Below, in pieces: positions 1-5,328 of a stretch of DNA of 5,328 bases. The notes under the pieces are model-generated. The model was not told where the DNA came from and did no database searches. It worked only from the letters and a program-made list of their open reading frames with translations. The position numbers and the translations under genes were made by a program. The first letter of the stretch is position 1. Each line of letters starts with the position of its first letter. The DNA comes from Methanobacteriota archaeon (GTDB taxonomy: Archaea; Thermoplasmatota; Poseidoniia; Poseidoniales; Poseidoniaceae): contig JABJFP010000275.1 in assembly GCA_018662715.1 (NCBI GenBank), forward strand, positions 1 to 5,328, in the 5' to 3' direction.

Positions 1-119
1 AATGTGCTCATCTTTGACGGAACCCACTTTCCTTGTCAGAGGTTATCGATGACATCTTGGTGAGCAACGGTGAACTCGCCAAACTACTCGTGGTGGAGAA
101 TCGGTCACGCCTAATCTAG
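1..119 (+). CDS. Possible 3' end of a plus-strand gene, truncated by the window edge and apparently frameshifted
   Basis: Frame 1 opens with NVLIFDGTHFP and then meets TGA at 61-63. Frame 3 from about base 27 reads LSEVIDDILVSNGELAKLL and onward to a TAG at 117-119, but is closed upstream by TGA at 15-17. Both pieces look like ordinary protein, and joining them near bases 27-35 gives one smooth C-terminus. This suggests either a sequencing or assembly indel or a decayed gene. I do not recognise the family and assign no function. The hairpin at 145-161, about 25 bases downstream, would fit a terminator for this gene. With only about 39 codons visible, chance cannot be excluded. Confidence 0.25.
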
Positions 120-144
120 AGGGCTTGAGTTGTATTATCGTCCG

Positions 145-161
145 AAGACCAGGTCGGTCTT
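145..161 (+). terminator. Terminator-like hairpin after the possible plus-strand gene end
   Basis: AAGACC (145-150) and GGTCTT (156-161) form a perfect 6-bp stem around the loop AGGTC. The T-tract after it is short (TTTA), so this is weak as an intrinsic terminator. Its place between convergent genes, about 25 bases after a stop codon, is what suggests termination. Confidence 0.25.
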
Positions 162-261
162 TACTCAAATCCCAATTAAAAGTTCGTCGAGCTTCTCAAG
201 GACCTTACTGTGAAAATAGACCAAGTCATCAGAATCAAACTCAACTACATTCCACTATCCG

Positions 262-278
262 ACCATAGTGAATATGGT
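262..278. repeat. Inverted repeat (hairpin A) downstream of the 417-aa membrane protein gene
   Basis: ACCATA (262-267) and TATGGT (273-278) are perfectly complementary 6-base arms around the loop GTGAA. It lies about 43 bases beyond the stop of the minus-strand gene ending at 321, so it would fall in that gene's 3' untranslated region. Its function is unknown; an RNA 3'-end or stability element is possible. Confidence 0.4.
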
Positions 279-279
279 A

Positions 280-307
280 TGTAAATGAGTGAATTTCAAC
301 ATTTACA
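280..307. repeat. Inverted repeat (hairpin B) just past the stop of the 417-aa membrane protein gene
   Basis: TGTAAATG (280-287) and CATTTACA (300-307) are perfectly complementary 8-base arms around a 12-base loop. It begins 14 bases past the stop codon of the minus-strand gene ending at 321 and sits directly beside hairpin A. The stem is AT-rich and no strong T-run follows on the minus strand, so it is not a classic intrinsic terminator. A 3'-UTR structure is the simplest reading. Confidence 0.45.
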
Positions 308-320
308 AGGAGAGTCCAAA

Positions 321-1574
321 TCAGCAGGTCGGATGTTTCTTTCTGTCTTCAGGTTCTTGACTTTCCCAATTGATCTCCCAGGAATTTACAACTGTGAAGG
401 AGGTTGAAAAGTCATCTCCAAGGTTCTGGTTCGTAACTGTGAGAGTAAAATCATAACACCCATCTCCATCAAAGAACTTATTTGATTCAATGTATTCAAA
501 TCCCTCATTATCAATTGCAGTTCCGGAGAGTGTAATGAAACCAAATACTGGTGAACTTGCTGCACCTGAAAAGTCTGATGTCCAGCTAGCAACATCCCCA
601 TTCATATTAACATCGGGATGTGTGTATCCGCCAGAAGATTCCTTGGATACCGTGAGAGTAAACACTTGCTGTCCTGCAAAGGCTCTAATTTTACTGGTAG
701 CCCCGGAAGACCCGCTTGCAGCATAACTGTGTTTTCCATCATCCATTTCTTTTTCACCGTCTGCAAACAGTCCAACAAAGGCTTCAACTCGAATACCTTC
801 GTAAGTTGTGGATGCTCCATCACCGTTGTTATCCGTGGAGACATATGGTGTAAACTGAACACCACCATTCAGTGCTTGTCGTGACAGGTGCCGAGAATTG
901 ATGTCCAGCTGCACCTCATTCCCGTTGGAAGAGGTCGCGTGAATCGTGTACGTCTTCAAGACAGAACCATCAAAGTCCTCGGTATTTCCAGCAAAGAAGT
1001 CCTTTATTGGAACATTAATTCGCTTGAGGTTATTGCTCATGTCTTCTGAGGACTCCCATAGAACTTCACCATCGGATTCGATTTTGAGTTCTACGGATGT
1101 GAAACTCCCACGTATCGCGAAGTCTAGTTCATCATTATCCTCATCGATTGCCACATCTGTGATTGCAATGTTTGCATTTGATGGGAAGAGCATAACCAGT
1201 GCATAAGGGCCACCGGCAATAAGTAAGGCAACACCAATGCTTGCATACAACTTAGGCTTGTTCAATCCACCACGCATGCGGTCTGCTTGCACAATTGCTC
1301 CGATTCCAAGAACCAGAACAACACTGACAGCGAGGAATCCCCAGGCTCCGCCTTGTAGAGAAAGAATTGCCCCTAGGAGAATGACAACCCAACCACCAAG
1401 ATTGAGTTTCATTGCAGTGTCGGGATTTCCTGCGGGTGAAGAAGATGAATCTGTTTTTGACTCAACTGGCTTTGGAAGCGCTTCTGCTTTCGTATCTGCT
1501 TTGACTGGAGCAGGAGACTCTTCTACGATTTCTGCATCTTTCACAGCATTTGCTTTGTCCAGTAATCCACCCAT
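321..1574 (-). CDS. Unrecognised three-helix membrane protein with an acidic C-terminal ectodomain
   Basis: This is a complete 417-aa protein. Residues 1-55 form a charged, Ala/Pro/Ser/Glu-rich leader starting MGGLLDKANAVKDAE, probably cytoplasmic. Hydrophobic segments at about 60-78, 79-97 and 110-131 are likely membrane helices, with a short basic loop (RMRGGLNKPK) between the second and third. Residues 132-417 form a long acidic, Ser/Thr/Gly-rich region that looks mostly beta-stranded and is probably outside the cell. It contains an EF-hand-like spacing at 248-259 (D248, N250, D252, G253, E259) and a DGDG at 369-372, so calcium binding is possible. There are only two cysteines, C373 and the terminal C417. 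The start is supported by GGGGA six bases upstream. A 91-bp gap separates it from the upstream secreted-protein gene on the same strand. I do not recognise the family. A structural or binding role at the cell envelope is inference; the gene itself is well supported by its length and composition. Confidence 0.85.
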   Translation of the reverse strand: MGGLLDKANAVKDAEIVEESPAPVKADTKAEALPKPVESKTDSSSSPAGNPDTAMKLNLGGWVVILLGAILSLQGGAWGFLAVSVVLVLGIGAIVQADRMRGGLNKPKLYASIGVALLIAGGPYALVMLFPSNANIAITDVAIDEDNDELDFAIRGSFTSVELKIESDGEVLWESSEDMSNNLKRINVPIKDFFAGNTEDFDGSVLKTYTIHATSSNGNEVQLDINSRHLSRQALNGGVQFTPYVSTDNNGDGASTTYEGIRVEAFVGLFADGEKEMDDGKHSYAASGSSGATSKIRAFAGQQVFTLTVSKESSGGYTHPDVNMNGDVASWTSDFSGAASSPVFGFITLSGTAIDNEGFEYIESNKFFDGDGCYDFTLTVTNQNLGDDFSTSFTVVNSWEINWESQEPEDRKKHPTC

Positions 1575-1580
1575 AGTACA

Positions 1581-1585
1581 TCCCC
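1581..1585 (-). promoter_or_regulatory. Weak ribosome binding site for the 417-aa membrane protein
   Basis: The minus strand reads GGGGA, then TGTACT, then ATG. It is only a partial match to a Shine-Dalgarno sequence, but its spacing of six bases supports the start at 1574. Confidence 0.45.
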
Positions 1586-1610
1586 GATATCTTCTCGTTA
1601 CGGTGATGGG

Positions 1611-1619
1611 ATTATGAAA
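1611..1619 (-). promoter_or_regulatory. Possible archaeal TATA-like element for the 417-aa membrane protein gene
   Basis: The minus strand reads TTTCATAAT about 40 bases before the start codon. At the usual archaeal spacing of about 25 bases from TATA box to transcription start, this would give a leader of some 15 bases that includes the GGGGA site. The match is weak and no clear BRE is seen. Confidence 0.2.
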
Positions 1620-1665
1620 CCAACCCCTCTAAGTGTAAGGGAAGTTGTGTTTCTAAGGCGGCGTG

Positions 1666-2595
1666 TTAGAGGCCGGGAGCAGCATCACGCCATTCCGAAT
1701 CGTCTTCTTCATTGTTCAAACGACGACGTCCAATGGCTGCACCAGCGAGGGCAATCATGGAGAGTGAGGGAACGACCTCAAAGCCAGGAAGGTAAACACC
1801 ACGGACATACACCGTGATCATTTGAGATTCTGTGTTACATCCACTGTTTTGACATGCAAACTCTGATTCAGCGTAGAATTCGAGGACGTGATATGCGTCA
1901 GACCAACCTTGGGCCTTTGGAGTACGGACCATGATTCTGGCAGTCTCAGGAGCGGTGTTGGGCTCAATGGTTACGACAGTTTGAGGAAGGTTGACGGTAA
2001 ATCCGGCTTCTTCCAGGGAGTCACGGGTGTTTTGTGTCACACCGATTTTCATACGATCTATCTGGTTACCGAAGTTGTAGACCTTGAACTGGAAGTTCTT
2101 GTCGGTCTTCGGCATAAGTTGGACAAAGGGCTCAACCGCTTCAACTTGAACGATGCTGAATTGCATGATGTTGATCAAAGCATTGACTTGAGATGAAGCT
2201 TGGTTGGGGGGTGGGAGATTGTTCAATTCTTGAACAGAGGCGGAAACAGTAAGTTGACGGGACTGCATTTGCATGTAGGGGTTTGCCCTAACGACGACTT
2301 GGAAGTCAACTTCCTGACCAGCACCAACATACATGTCACCGGGGGCCGCAGTTGCAAGCCCGTCGCTTGTGACTTGAATAGCCACCTTCTCAACGTATGC
2401 AGTTGGGTTGGAGACAGTACAGGTCGTGTATCCGGTCAATGTTGCGCCGGGTTTGACCTCGACTTGAATTTGACCGGGTGCACAGGTCATTGAAATAGCC
2501 GCACCGGAGACTTGCGCAGATGCAGGCACCGCAACAAGAAGGAGCGAAAAGAGGTAAATACTCATTAAAACTATGACGCGTTTGTATGCTGACAT
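1666..2595 (-). CDS. Secreted surface protein with a PGF-CTERM-like archaeosortase sorting signal
   Basis: With the start at 2595 the product is 309 aa. Residues 1-27 form a signal peptide: basic SAYKR, a hydrophobic core, then ASA before Q28. Residues 28-265 are Val- and Thr-rich and beta-stranded, probably two Ig-like or CARDB/NEW3-type domains (about 35-125 and 145-265). Candidate disulfides are C38-C59 and C248-C253. Residues 270-292 read PGF, a hydrophobic stretch, then RRR, the layout of PGF-CTERM signals. In that family archaeosortase A removes the segment and the protein is anchored through a lipid. Unusually, a 17-residue acidic tail follows the RRR, where family members normally end. 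The frame extends upstream to 2688, but AGGTGAG lies just before the codon at 2595 and the signal peptide begins there, so that start is preferred. The likely location is the outer cell surface; the binding partner is unknown. Confidence 0.85.
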   Translation of the reverse strand: MSAYKRVIVLMSIYLFSLLLVAVPASAQVSGAAISMTCAPGQIQVEVKPGATLTGYTTCTVSNPTAYVEKVAIQVTSDGLATAAPGDMYVGAGQEVDFQVVVRANPYMQMQSRQLTVSASVQELNNLPPPNQASSQVNALINIMQFSIVQVEAVEPFVQLMPKTDKNFQFKVYNFGNQIDRMKIGVTQNTRDSLEEAGFTVNLPQTVVTIEPNTAPETARIMVRTPKAQGWSDAYHVLEFYAESEFACQNSGCNTESQMITVYVRGVYLPGFEVVPSLSMIALAGAAIGRRRLNNEEDDSEWRDAAPGL

Positions 2596-2598
2596 TGT

Positions 2599-2605
2599 CT
2601 CACCT
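2599..2605 (-). promoter_or_regulatory. Ribosome binding site that fixes the start of the PGF-CTERM protein
   Basis: The minus strand reads AGGTGAG, then ACA, then ATG. This good Shine-Dalgarno match decides for the start at 2595 over the in-frame upstream ATGs at 2622, 2634 and 2688, which would place a non-hydrophobic extension before the signal peptide. Confidence 0.6.
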
Positions 2606-2631
2606 AACAGTCCTTCCAACATACCCCACCT

Positions 2632-2644
2632 CATAACCGTTATG
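2632..2644. promoter_or_regulatory. 13-bp palindrome, candidate operator upstream of the PGF-CTERM gene
   Basis: CATAAC (2632-2637) and GTTATG (2639-2644) are perfect 6-bp arms around a single C. The centre is about 43 bases before the start codon at 2595. If the TTCATTTTT at 2658-2666 on the minus strand is the TATA-like box, the palindrome would cover the transcription start, a common place for an archaeal repressor site. No regulator gene is in the window. Confidence 0.3.
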
Positions 2645-2657
2645 GGCAACTTGTGCG

Positions 2658-2662
2658 AAAAA
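2658..2662 (-). terminator. Oligo-T run, possible terminator of the tRNA transcript
   Basis: The minus strand has TTTTT about 34 bases past the 3' end of the tRNA, consistent with the T-run termination used by archaeal RNA polymerase. It lies inside a short inverted repeat, CGAAAA/TTTTCG (2656-2672), and the same T-rich stretch could instead be part of the promoter of the downstream PGF-CTERM gene. Confidence 0.3.
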
Positions 2663-2695
2663 TGAATTTTCGTGTCCCCAATTGACATCTGTGGA

Positions 2696-2769
2696 TGGGC
2701 CCGAAGGGAATTGAACCCCTGACCTCCCGGTTATGAGCCGGGTGCTCTAACCTACTAAGCTACAGGCCC
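2696..2769 (-). tRNA. tRNA with CAT anticodon (tRNA-Met by anticodon; possibly tRNA-Ile2)
   Basis: The minus strand folds into a complete 74-base cloverleaf. The acceptor arms GGGCCTG and CGGGCCC pair over 7 bp with one G-U. The D stem is GCTT/GAGC, the anticodon stem is CCCGG/CCGGG around loop CTCATAA, the variable loop is AGGTC, the T stem is AGGGG/CCCTT around loop TTCAATT, and the discriminator is A. No CCA is encoded (TCC follows), so it must be added after transcription. The anticodon stem lacks the three G-C pairs that mark initiators (positions 29-31 are CGG), so this is not initiator Met. Elongator tRNA-Met and the AUA-reading tRNA-Ile2 both carry CAT. The GGGCC/GGCCC acceptor resembles archaeal isoleucine tRNAs as I remember them, which makes Ile2 a serious option. 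No intron is visible. Confidence 0.93.
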
Positions 2770-2814
2770 TGGCCCGAGGGGCAACGGTAGGTGAAATGAA
2801 CCTTCTGTCCAAAC

Positions 2815-4116
2815 TCAATCAAAATGAGCAAGAGAGGATTGTGTTGGCTTTATCCATTCACGAACCTTCAACTCCATTTCGTCACGAATGGACTCGGGGA
2901 CGAAAACCATTGAGCGCTCGTCAGGTTGAGCCAACGAACGAATCAATGCTGAATGTTCCGAAGCATCCCTCCCGTCTTCTAGTACAATCCCCTCGACATA
3001 AGGCAAATATCCTCTCTTACGAATGGTGGCTTGAATGACATCAAGTTCAGGATTGTATCCGGCTTCTTCAATGGCCTCCCGAAGGCGTGGAAGTATGATT
3101 TCACTCATCTCAATGGTTAGATCATCAATCCGTAAAGATTTGTGAAAGTCCTTGCGAGATAATAACCTCCTCGCATATCCGGATAGCGCTGCATCATCAT
3201 GGCGCGCCCACCGAGGCAGTGCCACTTTGACGTGAGCATCGTTAAGCGAAGCGTATTGCAAGGCTGTGAGTTCAGGGTTCAGCAGCATTTGCTCAAGTTC
3301 TTCGGTTAGCGCCAATGAGCCCTCTTGTGCCAGAAGACGCGCCCTTTCGAGCATGTTCACCAAATAATTCTGAGTCAACATGTTGACTTTGTGGAAATAT
3401 ACTTGCTGATACATGTGATATCGAGTCACCAAATATGCTTCAATGGCTGGAAGACCCCACTGTTTGACGAATAATCCTCCATCGTCTCCAACGCGAAGAG
3501 CTCTCATGACTCTGGCGCTGTCAAAGCCACCGATTTGAGCCCCAGTATTGGCTTGGTCACGAATCATGTAATCCATACGGTCAACATCAACTTGGCTGCT
3601 TACGATTTCCTTCAAAAACTTAGGAATAGCAATCCCTTCAAATTCATCGCTACCGTCCATGATCGCAAAAAGGCGTTGAAGCCGTTGTTTACCAAGTACT
3701 TCCTCTACGACAATTCCAATAGCGGTTTCGTTGGATTCAAGCATGCGCCGGCCCCACGATTCATGAGAAGCAAACGTTGCATAAACTCTTGGTGTTTCCA
3801 AAAGGTGAGAGTAGGGTGGATGTCCAATATCATGGAGCAAAGCCGCCAGTTGAACCAACTCAGCATCTCCATCGCTGATGATTCCTGGGTGAGCCGTCTC
3901 AAGGTGATGGATGAAGCGGCCGGCGAGATGGTAGGCGCCGAGCGAGTGAGCAAACCTGTTATGGGTTGCAGCAGGAAATACATACTCACATGTTGAAAGT
4001 TGTTGAATCGAACGAAGCCTTTGAAACTCAGGCGTATCAATTATTTTCGCATGATGTGCGGGGACTAAAATATCCCTATGAATCTCGTCACGGATGACGC
4101 GGTCAGGTGCAGTCAT
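2815..4116 (-). CDS. SAMHD1-like HD-domain phosphohydrolase (COG1078-type)
   Basis: This is a complete 433-aa cytosolic enzyme of the SAMHD1/dGTPase-like HD family. The metal-binding set is intact: H57 in RFAHSLG, H95-D96 in LLHDIGHPPYSH and D179 in VDVDRMDYMIRD. H118-E119 lies where SAMHD1 has its catalytic histidine region, and Y183 and D187 match the nucleotide-pocket Tyr and Asp. The N-terminal stretch, with FQRLRSIQQL at 31-40, is typical of the family. Known relatives hydrolyse dNTPs to deoxynucleosides and triphosphate, often under allosteric nucleotide control. The exact substrate here cannot be read from sequence. The C-terminal third (about 280-433) is less conserved. The ATG at 4116 is the natural family start; GAGG lies 10 bases upstream, and the next upstream in-frame ATG (4140) runs into a stop. 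A tRNA follows 45 bases downstream on the same strand. A role in nucleotide-pool control is inferred; phage defence is possible for this family but nothing nearby supports it. Confidence 0.92.
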   Translation of the reverse strand: MTAPDRVIRDEIHRDILVPAHHAKIIDTPEFQRLRSIQQLSTCEYVFPAATHNRFAHSLGAYHLAGRFIHHLETAHPGIISDGDAELVQLAALLHDIGHPPYSHLLETPRVYATFASHESWGRRMLESNETAIGIVVEEVLGKQRLQRLFAIMDGSDEFEGIAIPKFLKEIVSSQVDVDRMDYMIRDQANTGAQIGGFDSARVMRALRVGDDGGLFVKQWGLPAIEAYLVTRYHMYQQVYFHKVNMLTQNYLVNMLERARLLAQEGSLALTEELEQMLLNPELTALQYASLNDAHVKVALPRWARHDDAALSGYARRLLSRKDFHKSLRIDDLTIEMSEIILPRLREAIEEAGYNPELDVIQATIRKRGYLPYVEGIVLEDGRDASEHSALIRSLAQPDERSMVFVPESIRDEMELKVREWIKPTQSSLAHFD

Positions 4117-4216
4117 ATTGTGAAGGCCTCATCGCACCATGTTAAAGCAATTATCGGTGAAAACCTCCTTCTATTAGAATGAGAATGAATAAACACATGG
4201 TCCGTCTCCACGATAC
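4117..4216. promoter_or_regulatory. Divergent intergenic region between the HD phosphohydrolase and OB-fold genes
   Basis: These 100 bases must hold the promoters of both flanking genes. On the minus strand CTTTAAC at 4141-4147 is TATA-like and would give an almost leaderless HD mRNA. On the plus strand no clear TATA box stands out; TTCTATTAG near 4169-4177 is the best candidate. A tandem GAATGA repeat occupies 4177-4188. A strong AAGGAGG on the minus strand (4164-4170) has no start codon at a useful distance. The plus-strand gene has no evident Shine-Dalgarno sequence, so leaderless or near-leaderless translation is possible. Confidence 0.4.
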
Positions 4217-5328
4217 ATGGCCGATGCAGTAAAGGGACTAATGGACCGCATCACCAATGAGGATCCTGAAACACGGGGTCAGCAACTTTGGGTGATGTTC
4301 GCACTTGCAATGTTCTTAGTAGCCACATTGAATTGGTATGCTTATGTGAGGGAGCCTGAAACCATTGAAATCAGTTCCCTGCTTGAATACAAAAATGAAG
4401 TAGTCAAAGTCGAAGGCACACTCATTTCATGGGTTGAGGACCCGTACTCTTCGGGAGATGACAGAATTGATGCAATTATTGACGATGGCACCGGAGTCGT
4501 AGAAGCTCGCTGGTACAGGCCAGGAGATATGCCCCCGATAGGAACCAATGTCACTGTTATGGGCGACGTCATTGAATATGACGGCAGAATATGGCTTCAG
4601 TCTCTTGGAGCTGGAGCATTTGAATTCTCTTCTTCCGATTATCCAGAGGTACAACAACTCGCACTAGCTGATGTTGCTAAAGACCCTGCTAAATACGCAG
4701 GAGAAGTGATTCAACTGACGGGCTTTATTGGTGAATCCATTAGTCCAGACAGCACGTTCACTTCTGCCTATCTTGGCGACCACCCTAATTATGGCAACTC
4801 AGAACACCAAATGCATTTGACCATTCGCTCAGCAACTGGAACTTGGATTGAAGTAACATCTAAGGTTGAAATCCAAGGAATCTTGTCATACCAACAACGT
4901 GACCTGCGTTGGAGCCTTCAAGTTCAGGGGACCGATATACTCGTGGACCGAGCCCACACCATTAACATCCCACAACTTGATTGGAGTGCAGAAGCAACTT
5001 GGAGTTACCAGGCTGGACAGACCATCGACATGTCAGGCATGCTCCTCACAGGTGAAGGCGACTGGAGATTGATAGGTCCAAACAACAGAGAGATTTGCTT
5101 GGTACCTAGCGATGAGGACAGGGCCAATGAAGAGGCTTCTTCCATGGACGGCACCATCCAAACAGTTCGTGGACGATTGCTGTGGTCTACAGCATCTTCA
5201 GGCTGGTGCATTGACGCCAATGAAGGAACTTCGCCACAACTTGTCAATCCAGAAACACCAATGAATCTCCTCGCCATGTTATCAGCAAATCCTGTAGGTA
5301 TGGTTGCAGACCCTAGTGCAACCTATAC
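4217..5328 (+). CDS. Membrane-anchored protein with repeated OB-fold-like domains, 3' end beyond the window
   Basis: The frame is open from ATG at 4217 to the window edge, giving 370 codons with no stop. Residues 1-23 are charged, and 24-43 form one hydrophobic helix that should anchor the protein. Three similar beta-rich modules follow. Residues 60-131 match an OB fold best: VVKVEGTLIS, then the IDDGTGVVEARWY turn-and-strand typical of RPA-like OB domains, then VTVMGDV. Residues 150-245 begin DVAKDPAKYAGEVIQLTGFI, a common OB opening. Residues 256-335 look like a diverged third copy, ending with VRGRLLWS. OB folds bind nucleic acids or other ligands. With a membrane anchor, CcmE-type heme chaperones are a structural analogue, but the CcmE heme-binding histidine is not seen. 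An alternative start is M9 (4241); neither has a clear ribosome binding site. It is divergent from the HD phosphohydrolase gene. The gene is well supported; the OB assignment is by pattern only and the function is unknown. Confidence 0.85.
   Translation, partial: MADAVKGLMDRITNEDPETRGQQLWVMFALAMFLVATLNWYAYVREPETIEISSLLEYKNEVVKVEGTLISWVEDPYSSGDDRIDAIIDDGTGVVEARWYRPGDMPPIGTNVTVMGDVIEYDGRIWLQSLGAGAFEFSSSDYPEVQQLALADVAKDPAKYAGEVIQLTGFIGESISPDSTFTSAYLGDHPNYGNSEHQMHLTIRSATGTWIEVTSKVEIQGILSYQQRDLRWSLQVQGTDILVDRAHTINIPQLDWSAEATWSYQAGQTIDMSGMLLTGEGDWRLIGPNNREICLVPSDEDRANEEASSMDGTIQTVRGRLLWSTASSGWCIDANEGTSPQLVNPETPMNLLAMLSANPVGMVADPSATY

Noticed and set aside
176..229. Minus-strand 17-codon ORF (MTWSIFTVRSLRSSTNF)
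   Set aside because: It is short, has no ribosome binding site and nothing marks it as coding.
74..266. Plus-strand open stretch of about 64 codons between the convergent genes
   Set aside because: It has no start codon, no ribosome binding site and a composition unlike the real genes here, so it is probably chance.
490..1206. Several open plus-strand frames of 78-88 codons opposite the 417-aa gene
   Set aside because: They are antisense shadows of a long gene, with no signals of their own and no recognisable motifs.
2596..2688. N-terminal extension of the PGF-CTERM protein from the ATG at 2688
   Set aside because: It would put about 31 residues in front of a clear signal peptide, and the AGGTGAG site points to the start at 2595.
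3535..3996. Plus-strand frame of 153 codons opposite the HD phosphohydrolase gene
   Set aside because: The minus strand encodes the conserved HD motifs across this whole stretch, so the plus-strand frame is antisense.
4179..4232. Plus-strand 17-codon ORF (MRMNKHMVRLHDTWPMQ) overlapping the start of the OB-fold gene
   Set aside because: It could be a leader peptide, but it has no ribosome binding site and its two nearby ATGs come from the GAATGA repeat; too weak to call a gene.
4217..5328. CcmE-type heme chaperone as the identity of the OB-fold protein
   Set aside because: The anchor-plus-OB layout is similar, but the heme-binding histidine after the OB core is absent and the protein has several modules instead of one.

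Overview
The window looks like chromosomal DNA from a marine archaeon, most likely a Marine Group II euryarchaeote (Candidatus Poseidoniales). Three things suggest this: a secreted protein ending in a PGF-CTERM-like sorting signal (PGF, hydrophobic stretch, RRR), a tRNA gene with no encoded CCA, and acidic low-complexity membrane proteins with short cytoplasmic leaders. The lineage is inference from gene content. No marker gene fixes it.

Layout: bases 1-119 may hold the 3' end of a plus-strand gene that is readable only if one frameshift is allowed. Bases 120-320 are non-coding DNA between convergent genes, with a terminator-like hairpin and a pair of neighbouring hairpins. Two minus-strand genes follow. 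At 321-1574 is an unrecognised 417-aa membrane protein with three N-terminal membrane helices and an acidic ectodomain. At 1666-2595 is a 309-aa secreted, cell-surface-anchored protein. Upstream of it lie a 13-bp palindrome, a T-run and a minus-strand tRNA with a CAT anticodon (2696-2769). The next minus-strand gene (2815-4116) encodes a complete SAMHD1-like HD-domain phosphohydrolase. A divergent intergenic region of about 100 bp separates it from a plus-strand gene (4217 to beyond the window end) that encodes a membrane-tethered protein with repeated OB-fold-like domains.

How the genes fit together: the two neighbouring minus-strand genes both encode envelope proteins and may form an envelope locus, although a 91-bp gap with a possible promoter separates them. 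The HD phosphohydrolase is probably a nucleotide-pool or nucleotide-signal enzyme. The divergent OB-fold protein has no evident functional link to it beyond a shared intergenic region. There is no transposase, CRISPR array, integrase, or defence or biosynthetic cluster, and I see no convincing new multi-gene system. The points most worth a second look are the unusual C-terminus of the PGF-CTERM protein, the repeated OB-like architecture, the unrecognised membrane protein and several small intergenic structures.
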